Source: Ruminococcus sp.
Lineage (GTDB): Bacteria > Bacillota > Clostridia > Oscillospirales > Ruminococcaceae
Direction of reading: 5' to 3'
Length of the DNA stretch: 11,510 bases
NCBI GenBank assembly: GCA_017544125.1
Contig: JAFYET010000183.1
Location: forward strand, 1 to 11,510
Made by a program: the position numbers and the translations under genes
Part shown: piece by piece, positions 1 through 6,329 of the stretch
How the letters are laid out: each line of letters begins with the position of its first letter
Numbering within the stretch: position 1 is the stretch's first letter
The notes under the pieces: generated by a model
Databases searched by the model: none
What the model was told of the DNA's origin: nothing
The model's input: only the letters and a program-made list of their open reading frames with translations

Positions 1-1
1 G

Positions 2-286
2 GGCGGCGGCTTTACCGCACTTATCGGTATGTCAGCTGATAAGGCGATAGCCGATTACATTAAAAACATTCTGCCATACATTGACCTCTTCATCTGCACC
101 GATGACTACGGCGAGCGTGCGCTTGACAAAGGCGAGCTTGCGGCTATCATCGAGAGCTGCGGCGGCAAGGCGCAGACGGCAGACAGCCTGCCCCACGGGC
201 TTGATGAAGTCAGGCACTCTGACAAGGGGCTTATATGCGGCAGTTTGTTTTTGATAGCGGCAGTATTGCAGGAGGGGCAAAAATGA
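2..286 (+). CDS. folC: Folylpolyglutamate synthase / dihydrofolate synthase, C-terminal part
   Basis: This is the last 94 residues of a gene that begins before the window; the frame is open from base 2 to a TGA at 284-286. The FolC enzyme uses ATP to add glutamate to folates, and often also makes dihydrofolate from dihydropteroate, in the cytoplasm. What is seen is the typical C-terminal Mur-ligase-like domain: a strand followed by GMSADKAIADYIKNILP near the start, matching the family's 'G-x-x-x-D-K' segment, then a 'CTDDYGERALDKGELA' stretch matching the family's (T)-x(n)-R-A-x(n)-E-L-A pattern, and a closing CGSLFLIAAVL matching the conserved 'GSLYL' end. The ATP-binding N-terminal domain lies outside the window. 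Its stop overlaps the next start as ATGA, so the two genes are probably translationally coupled. A generic Mur-ligase C-terminal domain is the alternative, but the GSLFL ending favours FolC. Confidence 0.85.
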   Translation, partial: GGGFTALIGMSADKAIADYIKNILPYIDLFICTDDYGERALDKGELAAIIESCGGKAQTADSLPHGLDEVRHSDKGLICGSLFLIAAVLQEGQK

Positions 287-720
287 ACATAGCCGTTATA
301 AGAGCCAGTGAGACATGGCAGCAGGCAGGGGCATACTACGTGCGCATTCAGGGCATGGCAAGGCAGCACGGCATAACCCTTCGCCGTGAGTTTGATGAGC
401 ATGACACGCCCTGTACAAAATACATAGTGCTCACCGATGATGACTTCCCCGTGGCGACCTGCAGGCTTTACCCGATAGGCGAAAGCCTTGCCATGATAGG
501 CAGAGTCGTGGTGCTTGATGAATATCGCAGCAAAGGGCTTGGCAGGCGTGTATTGAATGAAGCCGAGAGCTGGCTGCGTGAGCTTGGCTTTAAAAAAGCA
601 GCGGTCGAGAGCCGTGATGTGGCAGTGGGGTTTTATCAGAAGCTGGGCTATACTGTCACAGACACAGCACTTATTCACGGCGACACCTTTGACTGCATAA
701 GAATGGAAAAGACGTTATAG
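283..720 (+). CDS. GNAT family N-acetyltransferase
   Basis: This is a 145-residue single-domain acetyltransferase expected to move an acetyl group from acetyl-CoA to an amine; the substrate cannot be told from sequence. The acetyl-CoA motif A is seen as GRVVVLDEYRSKGLG at about residues 73-87, containing the R-x-x-G-x-G pyrophosphate loop (RSKGLG, 82-87). The C-terminal motif B region is seen as the 'VGFYQKLGY' segment at about 115-123, where Y118 is the usual general-acid tyrosine position. The N-terminal part (YYVRIQGMARQHG) and the overall layout resemble the YjcF/ElaA-type subgroup. The ATG at 283 is chosen over an in-frame ATG at 235 because a strong GGAGGGG site (271-276) precedes it and because it overlaps the folC stop as ATGA. 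A 17-nt gap separates it from the patatin gene, so it is probably in the same operon. Confidence 0.88.
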   Translation: MNIAVIRASETWQQAGAYYVRIQGMARQHGITLRREFDEHDTPCTKYIVLTDDDFPVATCRLYPIGESLAMIGRVVVLDEYRSKGLGRRVLNEAESWLRELGFKKAAVESRDVAVGFYQKLGYTVTDTALIHGDTFDCIRMEKTL

Positions 721-737
721 AAAAGGAGCAATATACA

Positions 738-1586
738 ATGCTTGGTATTACCTGCGAGGGCGGTGCCAGCAGGACGGTGTATTCCTGCGGCATACTCGAT
801 AAGTTCCTCGATGAAAGTATAATGTGCGACCGCTTTATCGGCGTGTCGGCGGGCATAGCCTTCGGGGTGTCATACATCTCGAAGCAGCGTGGGCGCAACC
901 TCTCACTTGCCAGCGACTTTATGCCCACAAGAAAATACATGGGTGCTCACCACCTGCTGCGCCCGTCAAATATGAGCTTTTACAACCTCGATTACGCCTT
1001 TAACGAGATACCCAACTCGCTGCTGCCCTTTGATATGAAGGCATTTGCTGAGTTTGAGGGCAGCGTTGAGGCGGTGGTCACTAATGTTGACACGGGCAGA
1101 GCGGAATACCTCGAATGCCCGAGAGATGACAGGGAATTTACACTGCTGCGTGCAAGCTGTGCGCTGCCTATGCTCTTCCCGATGATAGAGATAGGCGGCA
1201 AAAGATACCTCGACGGCGGGCTTGCAGACTCTATACCCTTTAAGCATATGATCGAGCAGGGGTGCGATAAGAACATAGTCATTCTCACCCGCCCCAGGGG
1301 CTATGTCAAGAAGGACGAGCCGCTTCTCAAACTCATGGAAAAGCGCTATAAGAAGTACCCCGAGCTGGTTGACTGTATGCGCACAAGGGCGCAGCGCTAT
1401 AACGAATGTGTAGCCGAGCTCGAGCAGCTGCGGCGTGAGGGCAAGGTGTTCGTTTTCTCACCAAAGCACACCTTCGGCGTTAACAGAACTGAGAATGACA
1501 GGCGCAAGCTGCGCCGGCTCTACGATTACGGCTACGCCCACGCAGAGCATGAGCTTGAAAACCTGCGCAGATATTTATACAGATAG
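738..1586 (+). CDS. Patatin-like phospholipase (YjjU-type serine hydrolase)
   Basis: This 282-residue protein is a patatin-fold acyl hydrolase, expected to cleave acyl esters of phospholipids or related lipids with a Ser-Asp dyad. The glycine-rich oxyanion loop is seen at the N-terminus as EGGASRTVYSCG (7-18), the nucleophile elbow as GVSAG (35-39) with Ser37, and the catalytic Asp159 in DGG (159-161), followed by the usual 'D-S-I-P' segment. The oxyanion loop has Ala-Ser where many relatives have Gly-x, with the conserved Arg12 kept. There is no signal peptide or membrane segment, so it should be cytoplasmic or peripherally membrane bound. The last 90 residues are rich in Lys, Arg and Glu, as in bacterial YjjU/RssA-like members. 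The start is supported by an AAAAGGAG site at 721-728, nine bases before the ATG. The natural substrate is unknown. Confidence 0.9.
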   Translation: MLGITCEGGASRTVYSCGILDKFLDESIMCDRFIGVSAGIAFGVSYISKQRGRNLSLASDFMPTRKYMGAHHLLRPSNMSFYNLDYAFNEIPNSLLPFDMKAFAEFEGSVEAVVTNVDTGRAEYLECPRDDREFTLLRASCALPMLFPMIEIGGKRYLDGGLADSIPFKHMIEQGCDKNIVILTRPRGYVKKDEPLLKLMEKRYKKYPELVDCMRTRAQRYNECVAELEQLRREGKVFVFSPKHTFGVNRTENDRRKLRRLYDYGYAHAEHELENLRRYLYR

Positions 1587-1603
1587 ATCGGAGCATCACA
1601 ACC

Positions 1604-2452
1604 TTGAAAAACATAATCAAACTCGGCATAGCCGCCGCTTTCTTCTCTGCGGCGGGAATATATATACACGACAGGCAGCTCGATGTGCGGCGTGTCACAG
1701 TGCGCCACGAGCGGCTGCCCGAGGGCTTTGAGGGGGCAAAGGTGCTGCACCTTTCCGACCTGCACTCAAAGACCTTCGGCGAATTAAACGGCAACCTCAT
1801 AAGCTCCTGCGAGGCGTGCAGACCTGATGTGATATTCTTCACAGGCGACCTCATATCACGAAACGAAGACAGGTGCTTTTTTGACGCAAAGCTCTTCCTC
1901 CTTGAAAAGCTCACTGCCATCTGCGATGTGTATTTCGTTCTCGGCAATCATGAGCAGGACGCTGATGCGAACTGGCAGTATCTGAGCGAAAAGATAGAGC
2001 ACATGGGTGTAAAGATACTCAGAAACGAGGGCGACTACATTTACCGAAACGGCGACAGGGTAAAGGTGAGCGGTCTGCTGCCTGCCCTTGAATGCTACCA
2101 CAACGGGCACTGCTACAAGCACCTAAAGCCTATCGACATCGCCTACACCACCCAGCTCCTCGGCGAGTGCGACAGGGGGGAATTCAACATTCTCCTCGCT
2201 CACAGCCCCTTCGGCTTTGAGGGCTACGCCGAGTGGGGGGCTGACCTTGTGTTCTCGGGGCACGTTCACGGCGGGCTTATCAGGCTGCCTGTCCTTGGCG
2301 GGCTGCTCTCCCCCGAGCGCAGGTTCTTCCCCAAATACACCAAGGGCACATATTATAAAGACGACTCAAAAATGCTCGTCACCTCCGGTCTTGGCAAGCT
2401 GCGCATAAACAACCCCTCTGAGATAGTAGTCTGTACGCTTACAAGAGGCTGA
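1604..2452 (+). CDS. Membrane-anchored metallophosphoesterase (YkuE/YaeI-like)
   Basis: This is a calcineurin-fold metallophosphoesterase of 282 residues with all the usual dinuclear metal motifs: D52-x-H54 (LSDLHS), D82 in GDL, N115-H116 in GNHE, H200 in the 'LLAHSP' segment, and H220-x-H222 in GHVHGG. Residues 4-20 form a hydrophobic segment with a following 'IHDRQLDVRRVTVRHERLP', so the enzyme is likely tethered to the membrane with the catalytic domain outside, as in YkuE-type proteins. Members of this group hydrolyse lipid-linked or nucleotide pyrophosphate or phosphate esters; the exact substrate here is not predictable. The start is TTG at 1604, supported by a CGGAG site at 1589-1593 with about ten bases of spacing and by the fit of the signal-anchor segment. 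It lies 17 nt after the patatin gene and is the last gene before a strong hairpin. Pairing with a patatin hints at lipid or envelope turnover, but that is inference. Confidence 0.9.
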   Translation: MKNIIKLGIAAAFFSAAGIYIHDRQLDVRRVTVRHERLPEGFEGAKVLHLSDLHSKTFGELNGNLISSCEACRPDVIFFTGDLISRNEDRCFFDAKLFLLEKLTAICDVYFVLGNHEQDADANWQYLSEKIEHMGVKILRNEGDYIYRNGDRVKVSGLLPALECYHNGHCYKHLKPIDIAYTTQLLGECDRGEFNILLAHSPFGFEGYAEWGADLVFSGHVHGGLIRLPVLGGLLSPERRFFPKYTKGTYYKDDSKMLVTSGLGKLRINNPSEIVVCTLTRG

Positions 2453-2484
2453 AGCGCTTCGCTCAATGAATAGTGAATAGTGAA
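2451..2484. repeat. Short palindrome plus 7-bp tandem repeat before terminator
   Basis: Directly after the metallophosphoesterase stop there is a perfect 10-bp palindrome (GAAGCGCTTC, 2451-2460), then two full copies and a partial third of the 7-mer TGAATAG (2467-2484), which runs straight into the terminator stem. Similar 'AATGAATAGTGAATAGTGA' strings are, from memory, scattered through intergenic regions of many Clostridia, so this may be a remnant of a dispersed intergenic repeat family. That cannot be tested from one copy. Confidence 0.4.
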
Positions 2485-2518
2485 AAACAGAGGTATCGCA
2501 TAAGCGATACCTCTGTTT
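2485..2518. terminator. Bidirectional Rho-independent terminator
   Basis: A perfect 15-bp inverted repeat (2485-2499 with 2504-2518) closes on a 4-nt ATAA loop. On the minus strand the stem is followed by five T residues, giving a canonical terminator for the gene at 2545-3171. On the plus strand it is followed by the looser GTTTCCTGTT tract, which still suits the end of the metallophosphoesterase operon. Its position between two convergent stop codons supports use in both directions. Confidence 0.88.
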
Positions 2519-2544
2519 GTTTCCTGTTCAGTTAATGCCTGCTA

Positions 2545-3171
2545 TCAGAGATTTACTACCTTGGGACCTGCTGCCTTTCTGATTATAAGTATAACAGCGC
2601 AGAGAATTGCAACGCCTATACCTATTATCGGTATGTACTTTGCGGTATCATACTTTATGGTGCGCAGGCAGTAGCTGTCTTCAACAAGCTCTGCATACTC
2701 TGCATCTGTCATGCCCCACTGGTTGCAGTATTCCTTTAAGTATTCCTTTACCTTGTCGGGCATCTCAACTACCTCGGTCGATACCTTTATCGCATCGGGG
2801 GTGGCTGATGTCTTGCCGTCAAGCTCGTCCCATGTCTGGTCTGCGAGTGTGTCAAACTGACCGCTCATGCCGTTGATAGTCACGTTTATTACAAAGAAGC
2901 TGTTCTCACCCTCAACGAGGTAGTAAGGCGACTTTGTCTTGCTTACCGGCACAGGGCCGTAAGTTCTTGTGGTAGTCTCCTCAGCGATAACGTCATATGC
3001 GTAGGGTATCTCGCCCTCGTACATATCGCCCTTTTTAAGTGAGCCTATGGTGATATCCTTGGTGTCCTGAATGTCGCCCTTCCAGAGCTTTAATGCATCA
3101 GCAGCACCCACGCCGCCGAATACAAGACCCATTATCATAACTACAAGCAGTATCTTTGTCAGCTTACCCAT
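2545..3171 (-). CDS. Uncharacterised protein with N- and C-terminal membrane segments
   Basis: This 208-residue protein is not one I can name. It has a hydrophobic N-terminal segment (about 7-25, after the basic start MGKLTK) and a second one near the C-terminus (about 179-197) followed by positive residues (RKAAGPK). The roughly 150 residues between them are polar and acidic and probably lie outside the cell. They include a 'KGDMYEGEIPYAYDV' segment, a Thr-rich stretch (EETTTRTYGPVPVS) and a 'SPYYLVEGENSFFVINVTING' stretch that look like beta strands. Two cysteines (149, 168) fall in the outer region just before the second membrane segment. The layout resembles small two-pass clostridial proteins given DUF names, such as DUF6709, but this is a weak impression. 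The ATG is supported by a purine-rich AAGGGGAAAAGG stretch (3174-3185 on the plus strand). The gene stands alone, divergent from secA, with its own promoter and terminator. Confidence 0.8.
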   Translation of the reverse strand: MGKLTKILLVVMIMGLVFGGVGAADALKLWKGDIQDTKDITIGSLKKGDMYEGEIPYAYDVIAEETTTRTYGPVPVSKTKSPYYLVEGENSFFVINVTINGMSGQFDTLADQTWDELDGKTSATPDAIKVSTEVVEMPDKVKEYLKEYCNQWGMTDAEYAELVEDSYCLRTIKYDTAKYIPIIGIGVAILCAVILIIRKAAGPKVVNL

Positions 3172-3225
3172 ATCCTTTTCCCCTTTTCATATTCAAATGA
3201 TTTAACTTTTGCCTTGTGTATTATA

Positions 3226-3254
3226 ATTATATCATTTTATTTATATATAATCAA
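3226..3254 (-). promoter_or_regulatory. Sigma-A-type promoter for the minus-strand gene
   Basis: On the minus strand there is a TTGATT -35 box (3249-3254), a 17-nt spacer and an exact TATAAT -10 box (3226-3231). Transcription would start near 3219, about 48 bases before the ATG at 3171. The surrounding DNA is very AT-rich. The stretch between this promoter and the secA promoter (about 3255-3371) shows no gene; it holds only a weak 6-bp hairpin (CAAAAG/CTTTTG, 3311-3327). Confidence 0.7.
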
Positions 3255-3371
3255 TAGTATATTTTGAACAAAATATTGCCCACCTTGCAGGGCGCATATA
3301 TCGCCTTTCACAAAAGTGGGGCTTTTGCCCGCAAATTCCCCGTTTTATAATGAAAAAGCTGTGAAAAATCA

Positions 3372-3400
3372 TTGACAAAAACACCCTGTTGCGGTATAAT
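3372..3400 (+). promoter_or_regulatory. Consensus sigma-A promoter for secA
   Basis: There is an exact TTGACA -35 box (3372-3377), a 17-nt spacer and an exact TATAAT -10 box (3395-3400). Transcription would start near 3407, giving a leader of about 34 bases that contains an AAAGGA ribosome site (3423-3428) before the ATG at 3441. A full match to consensus with ideal spacing suggests strong, constitutive expression, as expected for an essential translocase. Confidence 0.88.
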
Positions 3401-3440
3401 ATATAGTGTATTTTTATAATTTAAAGGACGGTTAGAACAT

Positions 3441-6248
3441 ATGGGTTTATTTGATAAATTGTTCGGCAACTACTCCAAAAAGGAGCTTGCAAGAATAGAG
3501 CCTATCAAAAACAAGGTGCTCGAGCTCGAGGCGAAATACCAGCCTATGAGCGACCACGAGCTCAGAGAGCAGACACAGATAATGAAAGACCAGCTCGCGG
3601 ACGGGCTGTCAACTCTTGATGACACACTGCCTGATGCACTTGCGGTGTGCCGTGAAGCAGCATTCAGGGTGCTGGGCAAAAAGCCCTACCCCGTGCAGAT
3701 AATCGGTGCTATCGTTCTTCATCAGGGGCGTATCGCCGAGATGAAGACAGGTGAAGGTAAAACTCTCGTTGCCTGCCTTGCAGCTTATGCCAACTGCCTT
3801 GACGGCAAGGGCGTTCACGTTGTAACGGTAAATGACTACCTCGCTAAGTTCCAGTCAGAGGAAATGGGCAGAGTATTCCGCTTCCTCGGGTGTACTATCG
3901 GCTGTGTGCTCAACGGCATGGAGAAGGACGAAAAGCGTGAGGCTTATAACGCCGACATCACCTACGGCACAAACAGCGAATTCGGCTTTGACTACCTGCG
4001 TAACAACATGGTAATATATAAGAAAGATAAGGTGCAGAGAGGTCACTCCTTCGCAGTTGTCGATGAGGTAGACTCTATACTCATAGACGAGGCAAGAACC
4101 CCTCTTATCATATCCGGTCAGGGCGATAAATCTACTGACCTTTACCAGAAGGCTGACGCATTCGCAAAGACATTAAAGCCCACCAAGGTAGTTGAGATTG
4201 ACGATAAGCAGGATACCGACACTATCTACGACGGCGACTACATAATAGATGAAAAGGCAAGGACAGCCACCCTTACCAAGCAGGGCGTAAAGAAGGCAGA
4301 AAAGCACTTCGGCGTTATCAATCTTATGGATGCTGACAATATGACGCTCCTGCACCACATAAACCAGGCTATCAAGGCTAACGGCGTTATGACCAACGAG
4401 GTGGATTACGTTGTCAAGGATGGCGAGGTGCTCATCGTTGATGAGTTCACAGGTCGTATAATGGTCGGCAGGCGTTTCAACGACGGTCTGCACCAGGCGA
4501 TAGAGGCTAAGGAAGGCGTTAAGGTAATGCGTGAGTCAAAGACTATCGCTACCATAACATATCAGAACTACTTCCGCCTTTATGAGAAGCTCTCGGGTAT
4601 GACGGGTACAGCGCTTACCGAGGAAGACGAGTTCAGAGAGATCTACAAGCTCGACGTTATCGAGGTGCCCACCAACCGCCCCGTTATCAGAAAGGATCAC
4701 CACGACGTTGTATTCAAGACCGAGAAGGGCAAGTACAACGCAGTTATAGAGCAGATAATCGAGTGCAACAAGAAGGGTCAGCCCGTGCTTGTCGGTACTG
4801 TATCCATTGAGAAGAGTGAATACCTCTCACGCCTGCTCAAAAACAAGGGCGTAAAGCACGAGGTGCTCAATGCCAAGTACCACGAGAAGGAAGCTCAGAT
4901 AGTTGCTCAGGCAGGTAAGTTCGGCTCAGTTACGATCGCTACCAACATGGCAGGTAGAGGTACCGATATCATACTCGGCGGTAACGCTGAATACCTCGCA
5001 ATGGCTGAGATGAGAAAGCTCGGCTATGAGGAACAGGTAATAGTTGACGCTACCGGCTTTGCTGAGACTGATGACCCGGTAATAATCGAGGCAAGAGAAA
5101 AGTACAAGCAGTTCTATGACAAGTATGACGCTCAGGTAAAGGAAAAGGCTGAGGCTGTAAAGGAAGCAGGCGGTCTTTTCATCATAGGTACAGAGCGCCA
5201 CGAGTCAAGGCGTATAGATAACCAGCTGAGAGGCCGTTCAGGTCGTCAGGGCGACCCTGGCGAGAGCCGCTTCTACCTCTCGCTTGAAGATGACCTTATG
5301 AGAATATTCGGCGGTGACAGGGTCACAGGCATGATGGATACTCTTAAGGTAGATGAGAATATGCCTATCGAGAGCAAGCTGCTCACAGGCGTTATCGCAT
5401 CATCACAGAAGAAGATCGAGGGCAGGAACTTCAACATCAGAAAGAACGTACTTAACTACGATGATGTTATGAACACCCAGCGTGAGATCATCTACGGTCA
5501 GAGGAGCAAGGTGCTTGACGGTGAGGATATCCACGACTATATCCTCAATATGATAAAGGACTTTGTTGAGACTACCGTCAATATGTATGTGGGCGATGAG
5601 GATATCAAGGATAACTGGAACCTTGAAGGTCTGAAGGATCAGCTCATGGGGCTCATCACAGTTGAGGATGACTTTAAGTACACCAGCCAGGAGCTTGATG
5701 ACACAAGCAAGCAGGATATCATAAATATGCTTCAGGAGAGAGCCCTCGCTATATACAACAAGCGTGAGGAAGACCTCGGTCACGACCTGCTGCGTGAGAT
5801 AGAGAGAGTTGTTCTCTTAAAGGTAGTTGATACCAAGTGGATGGCTCACATTGATGATATGGATGAGCTCAAGCGTGGAATCGTGCTTCGTTCCTACGGG
5901 CAGAGAAACCCTGTTGTTGAATACAGAATGGAAGGCTTTGAGATGTTCGATGCTATGGTAGACTCTATCAGAGAGGATACTGTAAGAACGCTCTTCACCA
6001 TTCAGGTAAGGCGTGAGGGTCAGGCACCCAAGCGTGAGCAGGTGCTTCAGGACAGCAGCACTAACCACACCGTCATCAGAAGAAGGGCAAAGAAGATAGG
6101 TCCCAACGATCCCTGCCCCTGCGGCAGCGGCAAGAAGTATAAGAAGTGCCACGGCGCTGCTAACTTCACTGAGGAAGCTCAGGAAAAGATAGAGGAGCAG
6201 ACAAGCCCCGATACCGATTCTGACGAGACGGAAGAAGCAGAAGTATAA
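3441..6248 (+). CDS. secA: Protein translocase ATPase SecA
   Basis: SecA is the ATP-driven motor that pushes unfolded preproteins through the SecYEG channel. In the 935 residues one sees [10 protein letters not shown] at the start, the Q-motif region PYPVQ (83-86), the Walker A loop MKTGEGKT (101-108), the Walker B/DEAD-like DEVD (208-211), the preprotein cross-linking region (about 221-370), the '[11 protein letters not shown]' segment (381-391), GRGTDI (505-510) and the [11 protein letters not shown] segment (597-607) of the second nucleotide-binding domain. A SEC-C zinc motif follows near the end with C892, C894, C903 and H904. The protein is about 95 residues longer than B. subtilis SecA; much of that is an extra block of about 60 residues (513-576) in the second nucleotide-binding domain, at the place of the VAR insert seen in other bacteria such as mycobacteria, plus an acidic tail of about 30 residues after the zinc motif. 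It is transcribed from its own promoter. Confidence 0.98.
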   Translation: MGLFDKLFGNYSKKELARIEPIKNKVLELEAKYQPMSDHELREQTQIMKDQLADGLSTLDDTLPDALAVCREAAFRVLGKKPYPVQIIGAIVLHQGRIAEMKTGEGKTLVACLAAYANCLDGKGVHVVTVNDYLAKFQSEEMGRVFRFLGCTIGCVLNGMEKDEKREAYNADITYGTNSEFGFDYLRNNMVIYKKDKVQRGHSFAVVDEVDSILIDEARTPLIISGQGDKSTDLYQKADAFAKTLKPTKVVEIDDKQDTDTIYDGDYIIDEKARTATLTKQGVKKAEKHFGVINLMDADNMTLLHHINQAIKANGVMTNEVDYVVKDGEVLIVDEFTGRIMVGRRFNDGLHQAIEAKEGVKVMRESKTIATITYQNYFRLYEKLSGMTGTALTEEDEFREIYKLDVIEVPTNRPVIRKDHHDVVFKTEKGKYNAVIEQIIECNKKGQPVLVGTVSIEKSEYLSRLLKNKGVKHEVLNAKYHEKEAQIVAQAGKFGSVTIATNMAGRGTDIILGGNAEYLAMAEMRKLGYEEQVIVDATGFAETDDPVIIEAREKYKQFYDKYDAQVKEKAEAVKEAGGLFIIGTERHESRRIDNQLRGRSGRQGDPGESRFYLSLEDDLMRIFGGDRVTGMMDTLKVDENMPIESKLLTGVIASSQKKIEGRNFNIRKNVLNYDDVMNTQREIIYGQRSKVLDGEDIHDYILNMIKDFVETTVNMYVGDEDIKDNWNLEGLKDQLMGLITVEDDFKYTSQELDDTSKQDIINMLQERALAIYNKREEDLGHDLLREIERVVLLKVVDTKWMAHIDDMDELKRGIVLRSYGQRNPVVEYRMEGFEMFDAMVDSIREDTVRTLFTIQVRREGQAPKREQVLQDSSTNHTVIRRRAKKIGPNDPCPCGSGKKYKKCHGAANFTEEAQEKIEEQTSPDTDSDETEEAEV

Positions 6249-6249
6249 T
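6220..6249 (+). promoter_or_regulatory. Possible promoter at the secA stop for the downstream operon
   Basis: An exact TATAAT (6244-6249) overlaps the secA stop codon and is preceded, after an 18-nt spacer, by CTGACG (6220-6225), a 4-of-6 match to the -35 box. If used, transcripts would begin near 6256 and carry the hairpin at 6264-6289 in their leader. The -35 box lies in the coding sequence and is weak, so this could be chance. Confidence 0.3.
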
Positions 6250-6263
6250 ATTTAAACCTACGG

Positions 6264-6292
6264 ATAGGACGGCATTTTCGCCGTCCTATTTT
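6264..6292 (+). terminator. Hairpin after secA: terminator or leader attenuator
   Basis: A perfect 10-bp stem (6264-6273 with 6280-6289) with a 6-nt ATTTTC loop is followed by only four T residues (6289-6292) and then GGGA. It lies 15 bases after the secA stop and is probably the secA terminator, though a short U-tract makes read-through into the DUF1015 operon likely. If the promoter at 6220-6249 is real, it would act as a leader hairpin instead. Confidence 0.65.
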
Positions 6293-6305
6293 GGGATAGA
6301 GACAC

Positions 6306-6319
6306 TGAAAACGATTGCG
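6306..6319 (+). promoter_or_regulatory. cre-like (LacI/CcpA-family) operator candidate
   Basis: The 14-mer TGAAAACGATTGCG matches the Gram-positive catabolite-responsive element pattern TGWAANCGNTNWCA at all but two positions (12 and 14), with the central CG kept. It lies just before the ribosome site and ATG of the DUF1015 gene, ahead of an operon that includes a cellulase and a cellobiose epimerase, where control by CcpA or another LacI-family repressor would make sense. A short degenerate motif can occur by chance, so this is tentative. Confidence 0.35.
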
Positions 6320-6329
6320 AGGGATATTT

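Noticed and set aside
235..282. Upstream ATG extending the acetyltransferase by 16 residues
   Set aside because: The extra residues overlap folC, lack a ribosome site, and do not fit the family; the ATG at 283 has a strong GGAGGGG site and an ATGA overlap.
106..678. Minus-strand open frame of 190 codons opposite folC and the acetyltransferase
   Set aside because: It spans two recognisable plus-strand genes, has no recognisable motifs and no ribosome site that stands out.
3311..3327. Small hairpin CAAAAG/CTTTTG between the two divergent promoters
   Set aside because: The stem is only 6 bp with two G-C pairs and no T-tract or transcript known to cross it; too weak to call a terminator or regulatory RNA.
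3172..3440. Possible small gene or regulatory RNA upstream of secA
   Set aside because: The region is AT-rich and well explained by two divergent promoters; no open frame with a ribosome site and no conserved riboswitch-like pattern was seen.
5403..6152. Minus-strand open frames opposite the secA 3' half
   Set aside because: They are hydrophobic translations caused by the codon use of secA on the other strand.
6315..6329. TTG start for the DUF1015 gene
   Set aside because: The GAGGG ribosome site lies after it, just before the ATG at 6330, and family members start at about that point.
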